Origin: Kingdonia uniflora
Taxonomy: Eukaryota > Streptophyta > Magnoliopsida > Ranunculales > Circaeasteraceae
Length of the DNA stretch: 64,000 nt
Reading direction: 5' to 3'
Assembly (NCBI GenBank): GCA_014058105.1
Contig: JACGCM010002112.1
Coordinates: 868,001-932,000, forward strand
Position 1 is the stretch's first letter, and each line of letters opens with the position of its first letter. Below the pieces are notes generated by a model. It saw only the letters and a list, made by a program, of their open reading frames with translations. It was not told the origin of the DNA and did no database searches. Both the position numbers and the translations under genes were made by a program. Shown here in pieces: positions 1 to 19,399 of the stretch.

Positions 1-992
1 AGGTACCACCTGTACTTGCTCCCCCACTCCTGCTCTGGCCATGACCTTGGTCTCCCCCACTTCTAGCTTGGTATCCCCCATTCTTGCCCTTATTGTAATT
101 ATTGGAGGATCCCATTCTTTGTTGCGACTGGGAACTAGACTGATAGGAACTAGACTAAGACTGAGTCGGTCGACGCTCACCCTGCATAGGGGTGTAGTCA
201 TTGATACGCTCGGCGGAGGCCATTGCAGAGGCCAAATCTTGAACCCGTTGCCTTTGCAATTCATTATGGATCCGTGGTTTTAGACCTTCCAAGAAACAAA
301 ACAACTTATCATTTCAGACATGTGCGGATATCTAACATCAAGGCTGAGAACCGCTTCACATACTAACGGATGTTGTTGGTCTGCTTTAGTTGCCTTAAAC
401 TCCTCCGAGCAATGAACTCAACATTCTCAGGTAAGAATTGATTCATCAGCTCTTTCTTCAAGTCATCCCACGTTCTAATAGTGCAGTGACCGCTCTGGAT
501 CTCAGCATACTTGGTGCGCCACCATAGTTTTGCATCACCGACAAGGTACATGGTCGCTATCGAAACCTTTGCACCTTCGCTATCAGGATTGACCACATTG
601 AAGTACGTATCCATATCAAAAAGGAAGTTCTCTACCTCCTTTGTGTCCCTCTCTCCCTCGTACGCCTTGGGTTCGGGGACCTTGATCCTGGGCCGGTCTA
701 TACCGCTACCCAAAGGTGCTGGTTCACCATTTCTAACAACCTTAACTAGGAGATTTACCTTCAAAGAAAGTTCAACCACCTGATCTAGAAGAGTATCCAT
801 ATTCCATTTAACCTCTCCTAGCATAACGAGACGTTCGCCCATATGGGCCTGATCGTCTGAGAACCCGTCCAATCGTTCCTCTAAAGTCGTCACTTGATTG
901 ATAATCCTACTTAGAGCTTGCATCTTTTCCTCAAATTGGTCCAACAGCGTTCGAGTATTCAAGGGCCTGGGATTGATGGGTGGTCCTACCAC
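1..992 (-). pseudogene. Ty3/gypsy gag, broken
   Basis: An open frame of 209 codons (992 to 363) starts at an ATG and encodes a coiled-coil-like N terminus (LEERLDGFSDDQAHMGERL) followed by the capsid-type gag domain with the W-W-R-T and F-L-P-E-N motifs. The frame stops at 363-365 just after LRQLKQTNNIR. Similarity continues (YVKRFSALMLDIRT in the same frame, then FLEGLKPRIHNELQRQRVQD in another), so there is at least one nonsense codon and one frameshift near 310-330, and another stop near 160. The last part (about 1-150) is Gly/Ser/Gln-rich with no zinc knuckle yet, which is expected further left. Capsid function is inferred from family knowledge only. Confidence 0.85.
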
Positions 993-1069
993 ATACGGGG
1001 TAAGGACCTGGGCGGGTCAGTAGCATTCGGGCCCTCTGCCATTGCAATTGGATCACTTTCTACTAGATC

Positions 1070-1081
1070 GCTCTGATACTA
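1070..1081 (-). other. primer-binding site (initiator tRNA-Met type)
   Basis: On the minus strand the bases directly after the LTR end read TTAGTATCAGAGC, one or two changes from the common plant PBS TGGTATCAGAGC. It sits two bases after the LTR terminus, the expected spacing. Confidence 0.75.
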
Positions 1082-1083
1082 AC

Positions 1084-1507
1084 TGACACGGACCAGCTTA
1101 AACTCAAGCTTGGCACGTGCGGCACTCGAGTCACTTGTCTCAAGTAAGCCTAATTATTCACCTCTTTCAATCGTTTATCAACACAACATCTCAAAGCATC
1201 ACATAATCTCAAGGCAACACAAATACTGTACAAAGGGTCTTTGAAATCATCATTTCATTCATATATCAACAACTATTACAAAGTACTATTACAAGCTTTA
1301 AATTCCTTCTTAGATGTATCGGAGTCAAGTCCTCTACATATATAGCTAGCCTAGTAGTAAATGGCTAAGTTCTTAAAGGAAACATCAAAATTGGAGACGA
1401 AGCGTACTCCCCCTTTTTCCTAAGCTAACTTTTACAAAAATAAATAAAAATTTATACAAAGCTTTTTTACAACCTAAGGATACTATTTACAAAGTTTGGG
1501 CGTCACA
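1084..1507 (-). repeat. 5' LTR of the gypsy element
   Basis: A 424-bp block opening TG and closing CA in element orientation, next to the PBS. A TATA-like stretch (plus-strand catatatagc near 1337) lies inside it at a position that suits a U3 promoter transcribing leftward into gag. No second copy is in view for comparison. Confidence 0.8.
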
Positions 1508-1979
1508 TATGTAGTTATAGTAATTCTTTTGTAAACACAACTTAAAAAGCACACAAGTTAAATTAGTATCTCTAACAGAGTTAGAGAACCAATAACGTGG
1601 GAACACGACTTTCGAGATGCAATCCATAGCTCACGGTAGAGGTGTGTAAGTACAGTGGCAACCCAAGCATACGTCTTGATCTTCTTCACTCCGACAAGTA
1701 GCTCAAGGTAAGGAAGAGGTACCATATGACCACTCTTATCAGCAAATAAACTGCATCCAAGCATATACAATACATAAGCCCGCACGTGCCGGTAAATGTA
1801 GTCTATTTACATCTTCAGGCATATCGTCGTTGCATGCATTGCTACCACTACATGTAGTCTTCAGCCAAGCCAGTGCTACTCGACATGATCCACCAAGAAA
1901 TTTTAACATCTCATCCTTCTTCTGGCTAAGTACTTCTGATATCAACTCAGAATTATCAGCAACTCAGAATTGTCATCTT

Positions 1980-2263
1980 TTTTTTTTTTTTTTGAACTTA
2001 AGGATTTAAATAGAAAGGAAACAAAACAACAAAGGTGGGGACAACCCTCTACTCTCAAGAGCACAAGAGAGGAGCAAGGAGCCTAACACCCAAATGGACC
2101 AATTACATTAATGAACTCTAAATTAGACTTTGTTGTTCGCATCATCTGTAATTTGTTGCTTCAATTTGTCAGAAAAATCTGTGATCCTTATTTCTTGGAA
2201 CCCCATCTCTGTACGAACTCTAGAAAGTATACTAGCAGATTTGTTAGCTTCTTTAAATATGTA
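1980..2263 (-). mobile_element. 5'-truncated LINE with poly(A) tail
   Basis: On the minus strand the insert starts at 2263 with a coding tail resembling the RNase-H-like C terminus of plant L1 ORF2 (FKEANKSASILSRVRTEMGF and onward, stop near 2111). About 115 bp of 3' UTR follows, ending in a run of about 14 A (plus-strand T run at 1980-1993). An 11-bp target-site duplication aattgtcatct flanks it: at about 1969-1979, and at about 2264-2274 inside the PMD-like frame. Length, poly(A) and long duplication fit target-primed insertion of a truncated LINE. Confidence 0.75.
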
Positions 2264-3299
2264 ATTGTCATCTCTTCAACAGGCAAGTGGAAGGTATTGG
2301 TTTCCGGTTGTCACTTCTCCGCCCAAACATTGATGACTACCTTGTTGTTAGATTTATAGCGGACATCAAAAACCATGCTAAGGTGTGTATCTATTATCTT
2401 CTCCTGGAATTTTTTTACACTCATTGCGCCAATTCCATTTGCTAATATTAGACCCATGTTGTTTTGGATCAAGCATATCAATTTCTAACCCATCCCAAAT
2501 CTTTGTAGCCCTGTGATGTCCAAAAGAGAGAAGCAATGTGTTGCCTCCATATAAAGGCCACTACGATATTTGGGAGTCTCGGGACCGTCTGAGTCCTCGC
2601 CAGAAGAATCATTATCTAGAATATGCAAAGGAACCTCCACATCTCCAACAGGTGCAACACCTACACCATCTACATTACCTCCTAGAACACCCCCACTTCC
2701 TTCGACATCCCCATCAGGTACCTAAACACTCTTACCACTCGCTCCAACATTTCCACCAGGTAAATCGCCATTCCCAATGGGTAAGTCAGCCTCTCTACCC
2801 TGTAAATCCAAAACATCTCCCTCATCCCCAACATCTACCTCAACACTCTCACCACTTCCTCTAGCATCTCCACCAGGTACCTCAAGATGTAACTCAACAC
2901 CTGTATCTTGTACATTTAGAAGATATCCCACATCCCCACCACTTCCTCCCACGCCAACATTTATGTCTTTAGCTTCTTCTTCTCCTGTTGTACATTTTGT
3001 GCTTTTTATGTTGTTCTTGCTTTGTATTTGCTCGTTGGGATCACCATATTCTTCTACTAGATGGTCAATAACGACATCTATTTCAGCACTTGATTTCTCC
3101 ATATTTTTTGGTACACCGTCATTAACAATACCCTCTTCTTGGACAATAGCTGTGTTCTGCACCTCTACTTGTTCGTTGGGTTGCACTAGTTTTTTATCAA
3201 TTGGCAATGTTCTCTCTTCTGCTACCACATCTATGGTTTTAGGTTCTACATCAACAGTTAGTCGCTCCGCCAATTCATTAATATCCATATTTAAGAAAC

Positions 3300-4419
3300 G
3301 AGTAAATTTGCTCTTGCCCCCCCATTATGATAGAAGAATTCGTAATTGCCCCCTAGCATTGGCATTTATTGGCCTGTAACCCCCATTTTTGGGTTGACTG
3401 GCCTTTGACTGGCCAGATTTTGGTGAACTGACCAATATACCCACACGTGTTTCTCACGTGATCTTAGCCAACCGGTTGTCATTCTCTCTCAAATCAATTC
3501 TCAAATCTTAACTGTCTCTCTCCCTGCCATTGAACTGTACCAATGTTAATTCATTTTTTTCATTTTCTTCTGTGGATGGCTATTATTTTTTCTTTGCTGG
3601 TAGCTGTTAAATTGTACTCATATGTGGATTCACTCAATGGTTCACTCATGTTTTTACATTCCTCACTGGTATCAAAAGTGTTATTCACTGTTGGGGTTTT
3701 GGATATTGGATCAACATTGGTGACTTGTGGAGCTATACTTTTACTGTTCCCAAGAGATGTAAGGGGATCAAAGCTTGAGCCAGTCTGAATTTGTTCTTGC
3801 CGAGACTTCCTTGATGGTTGGTTTTCTTAGGATGTGAGGTTTCCCAAGGGGCATCCTCTTCTTCCTGTGTAGTGATTTGGTCCTTCTTTCCATTTGGATC
3901 TGATTGTCTGCTGCTCTCTCCTACATTAGCTTGTGATTGTGGGATTGGAGCTTTCTTGAGCCATAACTTATCTTGGTTAGTGAGAGCCTTTGTTGAAGGG
4001 TTGGTCTGTTTGGGACTTTTTGGGCATTTGGGGCAATTTGATGAACTCATGAGCTTCGATTTTGCAAGTGAAATTGGCCATGGCAGATCTGAGATTCACT
4101 CGCATTCAAACTCAAACTCAAATTGTATGAAAAACTGATCTCTGTGAACATTAGAACTACCTGTATAAAGTGTTTGGGAGAGAGAAAGAAGTTTGTTTTT
4201 GTGGATAGAGTTTTTCTTTTTTAAAAACCAAAGGCAACCGGCTACCTGGGTTACAGGTTCATGTGCGTTGCACGTGAGGATATTTTTGACAGTTAACATA
4301 AATATGACTAGTCAAATGCCGATCAGAGCAAAAATGGGGGTCATAGGCGAATAAGTGCCAACGCTGGGGGGCAATTGCGAATTCGTCTATCATAATGGGG
4401 GGCAAGAGCAAATTTGCTC
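3300..4419. mobile_element. MULE-like TIR element, non-autonomous, 1120 bp
   Basis: Long terminal inverted repeats run from 3300 and from 4419, about 90-110 bp each, opening GAG(T/C)AAATTTGCTCTTGCCCCCC. They are flanked by a direct duplication tttaagaaac (3290-3299 and 4420-4429). A 9-10 bp duplication with long TIRs is typical of Mutator-like elements. Each end contains the palindrome gagcaaatttgctc. No transposase is visible. The interior holds a minus-strand frame of 105 codons (4050-3733), Ser/Pro/Lys-rich and opening MSSSNCPKCPKSPKQTN, which I do not recognise, and a hydrophobic plus-strand frame (3543-3788) that may be chance. The insertion splits the PMD-like gene. Confidence 0.82.
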
Positions 4420-4806
4420 TTTAAGAAACTAGCTATAACTTGAGTATTTGGTGTGAACCGTATCGTGAATAACCTGCAGGTTGGGATTTTCCTTGTCACC
4501 CAAATCACCTAACTTGGTACATTCTGCTTGAATTTGATGCTCCACAGTTGACTCCGCCAATACCTTATCAAGCAACCTAGCCTCCATTTTCTCACTCACT
4601 TTCTGCAAATTCTCTACGGCAATCCTCTTCTTCTCAGCTTCATAATCCAATGCCTTCTCTTGCCCTTTCTCTCCTTCTATATTGCCTTCACCTATTTCTC
4701 AATCCCCCACAAATGGGAAATCTTCTTCCTCCATCGGAGATGGCTCATCTTCCATTTGCCTTAGGTCCCTAGTTCCTTTTGGTTTTTTTACTCGCCTCTT
4801 AACCAT

Positions 4807-5565
4807 TGCTACAAATAAAATAACAAAATATGTAACCGTTTATTAGTATGCGGTAGTTAATTCTAGCATTAAATGAATTACCAGGAAACCGAAAGTTTCA
4901 ATTTACTTGAAGGTTCAACGCAGCCCAGAATGTACGTTTACTTACGGTGAGAAAATTTCAAAACCAGAGATACTCTAGATTTTAGAAGGAAGAAGGGGGG
5001 CATAAAATACTACCATACTCAGCAAGTTTATATACAGTAAATAGACTTATGGCCCGAAATTCATGCAGAAAAATTCTCATGAAAAATCCTCAAGAGATTA
5101 CATACCGATTCAATGATGAGGAAGAAATGCTATCCTACTATCCAAACTCCAATGGCTACAATTCAATTTCTCAGAACAAACGCTAGAGTTTTCAAACAGT
5201 GACATTTGAGACATGGTGAGGTTTTAAATTCGCTGACCACCAATTATTGGGGTTGCCAGTGTGTTTTGTTTTTTCTTCTATTTTTTTACCTGTTTATTAT
5301 CTCAAGGAATTGGGGTTGCCTTTTATTTTGTGGTTTGAAAAATTTACATGCAACTACACTACTACTGCCGAGCACTGAGAAAGTTACTTGTAACAACAGA
5401 CTTAACAAGATAATACATTAGACACAAGCGAATGTTAAAGTTATTTATTGGGCAATGAAGCAATATTCTTGGTATTGTGACTGTGACAATACTCATCTAG
5501 TACAACAAAGACTTGCTAGTGCTACACGTATTTCCCCATAACACAATTTTCCTTTCCGTGTGAAC
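4807..5565. other. non-coding spacer between PMD-like remnant and SCPL 3' end
   Basis: AT-rich sequence with no convincing coding frame. Part of 5441-5565 should be the 3' UTR of the SCPL gene. The stretch 4807-5200 lies upstream of the apparent ATG of the PMD-like frame and may be its old promoter or leader. No repeat structure was seen. Confidence 0.4.
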
Positions 5566-14651
<9,086 letters not shown>

Positions 14652-15830
14652 TAAGTGGGGCTGCTGGAACGGGAAAAACATTTGTATACAACTCTATAGC
14701 AACTAAATGTCGCAGCAAAGATAAAATCTGTACAATGGTTGCCTCATCCGGTATTGCATCATTGCTACTAAATGGAGGTCGTACATCTCACTCAACTTTC
14801 AAAATACCTATAGAGGTCTTCGAAAACACAATGTGTGGATTCTCAAAGCAATCAATACGTGTTGAGTTGTTCAAAGATACAAAACTTATTATTTGGGATG
14901 AAGTACCTATGCAACATAGAAATTGTGTTGAGGCGGTGGATCGAACCCTCCAAGATATACTTAATAATAGGAGACCGTTTGGAGGCATCACTATTGTGTT
15001 AGGGGGGGATTTTCGACAAATTCTTCCAGTTGTACCAAAAGGTGTTCGTGAAGATATAATTTTAGCATCTTTAAGGCGATCTTATATATGGAGACATGTC
15101 AAAGTTCTTTCATTGTCGCAGAACATGAGGTTAAGCAATATCAACTCGGACAGTGCAAAGTTTGCAAAGACATTGTTAGAGGTAACACTAATTTGATTGG
15201 TTTTATTTTTTACAATTAAAACAAATGTTTATTAATTATATTGATAGCGACATTGTTGTAGATTGGAACCAATCCGGAAGAAACTATTCGTCTACCATCT
15301 AGAATCAACCAATCTCAAACCCTAGAAGAGCTCATATGTTCAATTTACCCGCGGTTGCAAGAATTTGGAACAGTGATAACGAGTTACTTGACAGAACGTA
15401 CTATTCTATCGGCACGTAATGACGACGTCAGCTCCATCAACACACGAGCTTTAGAAATGATGCCGGGGAAAGAGATCGTCTATCTTGCTGCAGATATATT
15501 ATCAAAAGAAGACTCTGACGATTGGACGATTACAAACAGATATCCAACTGAGTACATAAACTCACTTGATCCTCCTGGGCTACCCCCATTTAAGTTAATG
15601 TTAAAAGTGGGATGTCCTGTAATGTTATTACGTAATATCGCACCGAAAGATGGTCTTTGCAACGGAACAAGATTAATGGTTGTACGATGTGCAACACGAT
15701 TAATAGAGGCAATGATTTTGAAAGGATAAAAGGCTGGAAACTTGGTATTTATTCCAAGGATATCTTTATCTCCAACATCGAGTGAGTTACCATTTACTAT
15801 GACCATTGAGTTACCATATCAATGTCTTCG
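14652..15830 (+). pseudogene. Helitron PIF1-like helicase, partial
   Basis: SF1B helicase domain of a Helitron RepHel protein. Walker A (GAAGTGKTF) begins at about 14656. [14 protein letters not shown] is the Walker B region. [16 protein letters not shown] is motif III, followed by QNMRL. A GT-AG intron (15187-15261) keeps the frame, then [41 protein letters not shown] and [25 protein letters not shown] follow as in family members. A stop at 15727-15729 interrupts an otherwise continuing frame (KAGNLVFIPRISL). The terminal motif with the TINKSQGQT-type box is missing where the 172-bp repeat begins. No Rep domain, so it is inactive. Confidence 0.88.
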
Positions 15831-15987
15831 TAAATGTTCCATTCTCCTCTTAAGTAGAAGTATACTTCATACAAAAATAAGACAACAAGAAAAATCTCAC
15901 TCTTAAAGAACTCAGATGTTGTACAAGATTATTTGCAAACAAAATAACTTATAGTAGTAAATCACCAGGAACATGAGATGGAGATCC
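15816..15987 (+). repeat. 172-bp direct repeat, left copy
   Basis: Appears base-for-base identical to 19228-19399. It begins in the tail of the helicase remnant and ends ten bases into the RPA1-like start (atggagatcc). In this copy the sequence then departs into the captured block instead of RPA coding sequence. Confidence 0.9.
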
Positions 15988-17203
15988 AGACTCTAAATCT
16001 ACTCTCTTCCATTTCCTGTGCAAGGTTGGATCTTTTTTTGGTTTTCAACAGCTTGTTGCATGAATTGTCTCAGTCTTTTAAAATTGAGTCTAAAATATTT
16101 CACATGTTAATAATATGTTCTAAAACATCACAGGCCTATCGGCGAGAATGCCAACAATAACATGGTTCATTCTTTCTCGAGTTTACTGTCAGTGGTATTG
16201 AAGTGCTCCCAGAGCTAGAAGGGACAAATGGGTCAGTCTCCGTCAAAGATGAGCATGATTATTGCCAGGTCTTGCACATTTTTAAATTGTACTTTGATGG
16301 GCTTGAAATAAATAGAGGCCGAGTAGAGTGGATAAGAAAACTTTAATGTAATGATGTAATTTATGCACTATTGGAATACTTCTCAACTAACTATCCGTCT
16401 TTTTCTTAGAGTGTGATGTAAACAAATATTTCTAACAATGCCTCACATTATGTTCATTGCCGAAAGTATCACTTTTGTAAGATTCTATGAAAATAAAGGG
16501 GTTAAACTTCCTATTGTTGTTGATTGAATTCTTATTGTTGGGCATATGTAATAACAAAATAATCTTATATTCTTATTACAACTCCTCTCTTCCTGAATTC
16601 TACAATTCCTTAATTTTGATTTTAGTAGATGATGTGGCTTATCTTATTGATCTTATACTATTCCCTTAGAGGCTTTCCAAGCCTATAATCTCATAACTCT
16701 ATAATAATTCACTCTCTTTATATCCCCTTTTTAAGTCCCCTCTATAACATCCATAACAAAGGTAACTCCTCCCTTTTTATGACTATTATTTACATAACAT
16801 CATGCATGGAAAAAAACTGTTTTTACACCACCTTTGACAATCTTAATTTCTCTAATAATTTCTCACATAATTACCAAAATTTATAGCGTTTGTAACTCAT
16901 ATCCCTATACTCTATATAAGTCCACTTCCTTCCTCTCCCACTCCCACCTCTATCATAACCAACATTTGTATCCCTTTGTGGTATGTAATCATTTTGATAT
17001 TTGTCTTTGCTCTTACAATTTTCTCATCCACCGAAGCTTACTTTCTCACCAACAACTACTTAAAATCAACTATTTTAAAATTATCCCTTTATATTTCTTT
17101 CTAAGTTAAACATTATTGCATTCTTATTGTTGGGCATATGTACTAATTCTTTGTTGTTTGTCCCAGCTATTATACTCTTCTAGCATCACATTCATACACA
17201 GAA
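15988..17203. other. captured block, left part (no intact gene)
   Basis: Not Helitron-like. Around 16180-16277 an exon-like piece reads EFTVSGIEVLPELEGTNGS and ends at a possible donor (cag|gtcttg); I do not recognise it. A 23-bp direct repeat (16528-16550 and 17120-17142, ttcttattgttgggcatat core) bounds a 569-bp AT-rich segment. The rest, to the ATG at 17204, could be the promoter of the captured RING gene. Confidence 0.4.
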
Positions 17204-17862
17204 ATGGCCGTTGTCTGCATCACCAATTTGGAGAGTATAATTTCTGAAGATCATGCTGACCACGTTAGTGTTACCCAAGCATTCGTAGAAATACATCTAA
17301 AGATTATCCTTGAGGTTAGAAGATCGTTGAACCATGAACTCCTTATAAGATATGACGACCCCATTGAAGTTATGAAATTCTCAATAGACTTTTTTGGTTT
17401 TCTAACCGAACTAGGTCGTGATAAATTAATACAAGACCTTTGTTCTCAAACAGAATCTTGGTCTAACAATCTGATTGGTGAAGAATTTTGGGTTAACAAC
17501 AAAGATACCTTTCTCCAAATCTCACTTGATGTTGTGCTCGATACACTATTGCGGGAGTCAGAAGAGTTAACCATGAAGCTGGAATTGGATATCGTTACAA
17601 CCGTCCAGGATTATGCTGATCCAGGGGTTGCTATTATAACTCTAGCCATGGATTCCAGAACTACAACCAACCTCTCAGGAACTACACCAGGTGAAATTGC
17701 TGAAGGGAGAGACAAAATATGCCCAATTTGCTTGAATTATTATGCAGAAGGTCAAAATGTTACAACCACCCAATGTGGACTCAAATTTCACTTTGAGTGT
17801 ATACTCCAGTGGATTTTAATTTCATAAAAAACGGAATGTCCTTATTGTCAATCTTAGATTTC
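17204..17862 (+). pseudogene. captured RING-H2 finger protein, nonsense-interrupted
   Basis: An intronless frame of 207 codons starts at ATG 17204. The N-terminal about 165 residues match nothing I know. A C-terminal RING-H2 begins with CPICL, has QCG.KFHFECILQW, and should end in CPYC. A TAA (17825-17827) sits between the W residue and the last zinc-ligand pair, which follows in the same frame (KTECPYCQS, then a second stop). As encoded, the last two zinc ligands are lost, so ubiquitin-ligase activity is not expected unless the stop is read through. Its place inside the Helitron suggests gene capture; lack of introns may mean an intronless parent or an RNA intermediate. Confidence 0.72.
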
Positions 17863-19227
17863 AACAACTATTTATTTCAACAATGTTCTTCTTTGATTAA
17901 TTTCTTACTCAATTAGGCATAGTTGTTGGAGAGGAGATCAAAATATGCTTATTACTCATCTCTTAATTTTATTATACTACCTTTTGGGCCAGACGTTTCT
18001 CTCGTACAAATTCAAAAAAGAGGGTTTTGGGGGAGACGTTTCTTTCTTAATGCTCTTCTAAAACTTCCCAAAACACTAATGTTATTTTTCTTAATGCTCA
18101 TTATGGGTGTACTGATAGTAAATCAAAACGTTACATGAAATCCCCTCTTAATCATGTCTATAACATCATCTCCTCAGCTCATCCTCTCTCTCTCTCTCCA
18201 TACTCTTTTCATAGGCTAATAATTTGATAAGCACTCCATCATTGATCAAGGAAACTGCTTTGTCAAGCTATGTTTTCTATTATCTTCATCATCATAATCA
18301 TATAATTTATATAGTTACCCTCATTTTTTCCCATATTTGTCAAGTTTATTCTTAAGCAATCAACTCTTGATTTCAATAAGTTTCTTTTGAATTTTCCTCC
18401 TGATTTTTTCCTCTACCATAATTTTTCAAACTAAATTTGATTCATCTTTAGATTCAATTCATCCCTTTCTCAAGCTATTTTCAGCCAACTCAATCTTAAC
18501 ATCCATTATATCTAAGGAGCAAACATTTATACAGTCTAAAGAAATAGAATAACCTTTAGTCAATACTATTACAATGTACTATGAAGATCCACTAATCAAG
18601 ACAATGATCTCTTTTTTGTTAGAAAGTGTTTGATAAAAACTTCCTGAAAATAGTATCATTTACGTTGAGTAGGTGTGCAGTGCATCTTCTTAAATATTGG
18701 GAACCTTCAATAAGCTTAAGATCCTTTGTTCTACAATAGAAACATAAAAGTACAGTAAGCAGATCTCTGTGCCACAAACCTCTTCAACTTCTTCGGAAAC
18801 TCATTAGAGCATCATCTCACCAAAACCAAGATATATGAGCATCATCTACAGTCTATTGTCGTTGTCTAATCATCTCTTGCTACATTCGACAAGAAAAGTT
18901 ATATAACAAACAAATTTCCCCATAGAAAACATAAAAAGTTGTATAACCTCAGTACATGCTTTAAACTGACTATTAAAAATGCTCGACAGAGCTTTCTATT
19001 GCAGTATCCTTCTGCAAATTTCTAAATTAAATAGGCAGTATTTATAACCATATGAGGTGTCTACTGCATTAGCACTACCACCTCTATGTCCATGCTGAAT
19101 TGTAGTATCAAAATTTTACTTTCATTTGAACCTCAACTGTTGCTAATCCTATACACTGGATCATGCAACATAACCCACAGTATTAGTTCATGTAAGAAAA
19201 AAATGGTATTAGTTTGTGCATAAAGAA
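17863..19227. other. captured block, right part (no gene seen)
   Basis: AT-rich sequence with a (CT)n tract near 18182-18199 and no coding frame with recognisable content. A 71-codon plus-strand frame at 17923-18138 is low complexity and probably chance. It ends where the right copy of the 172-bp repeat begins. Confidence 0.4.
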
Positions 19228-19399
19228 ATATCAATGTCTTCGTAAATGTTCCATTCTCCTCTTAAGTAGAAGTATACTTCATACAAAAATAAGACAACAA
19301 GAAAAATCTCACTCTTAAAGAACTCAGATGTTGTACAAGATTATTTGCAAACAAAATAACTTATAGTAGTAAATCACCAGGAACATGAGATGGAGATCC
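19228..19399 (+). repeat. 172-bp direct repeat, right copy
   Basis: Identical by eye to 15816-15987 (constant offset 3412). Here it runs on into the true start of the RPA1-like coding sequence, so this copy marks the original Helitron continuation on its right side, while the left copy marks it on the left. Confidence 0.9.

Larger units (their letters stand above)
1..1507 (-). mobile_element. Ty3/gypsy LTR retrotransposon, 5' part (cut by window edge)
   Basis: On the minus strand the order is LTR (1507 to 1084), primer-binding site, short leader, then gag reading leftward out of the window. The LTR has matching ends (TGTGACGCCC start, GTGTCA end in element orientation). The gag has the retrotransposon-gag fold signature (LVGDAKLWWRTKY, TWDDLKKEL, LRQLKQT). 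Protease, polymerase and the second LTR would lie left of base 1, so the target-site duplication cannot be tested; the flank right of the LTR begins tatgt. Probably an inactive chromovirus-like copy because gag is broken, but the lineage is not resolved. Confidence 0.88.
1558..4806 (-). pseudogene. plant-mobile-domain (PMD/MAIN-like) gene remnant with two nested insertions
   Basis: Minus-strand pieces read in order. Near 4806 a basic start (MVKRRVKKPKGTRDLRQ) leads into an acidic stretch and a helical segment (KKRIAVENLQKVSEKMEAR, 4650-4429). A long acidic Gly/Asp/Val-rich repetitive region follows (3288-2580, with GGNV, GGDV, VGDVEV repeats). Then comes the PMD hallmark (about 2345-2264) around a W-Q-P-E-T-N-T-F-H-L-P core with an in-frame stop in place of the usual residue before it. 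The C-terminal PMD block (1945-1558) has LAWLKTT, YMLGCSLFADKSG and ASRKSCSHVIG. Frame changes occur near 1740-1785 and between 4650 and 4700. The part at 2264-2340 was once continuous with that at 1945, before a LINE inserted. PMD genes are often retrotransposon-associated in plants; whether this was a host gene or a mobile one cannot be told here. Confidence 0.62.

Noticed and set aside
511..783. Plus-strand frame over the gag region
   Set aside because: Opposite strand of a clear gag domain; no features of its own.
2538..2864. 108-codon plus-strand frame rich in His and Pro
   Set aside because: It is the reverse strand of the acidic Gly/Asp/Val repeats of the PMD-like remnant; compositional shadow, not a gene.
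17923..18138. 71-codon plus-strand frame after the RING gene
   Set aside because: Hydrophobic low-complexity sequence with no motif or splice support.
15816..19399. The 172-bp repeats as LTRs of a retrotransposon
   Set aside because: No TG...CA ends, no PBS or polypurine tract next to them, and no retrotransposon genes between; they include helicase tail and RPA start sequence.
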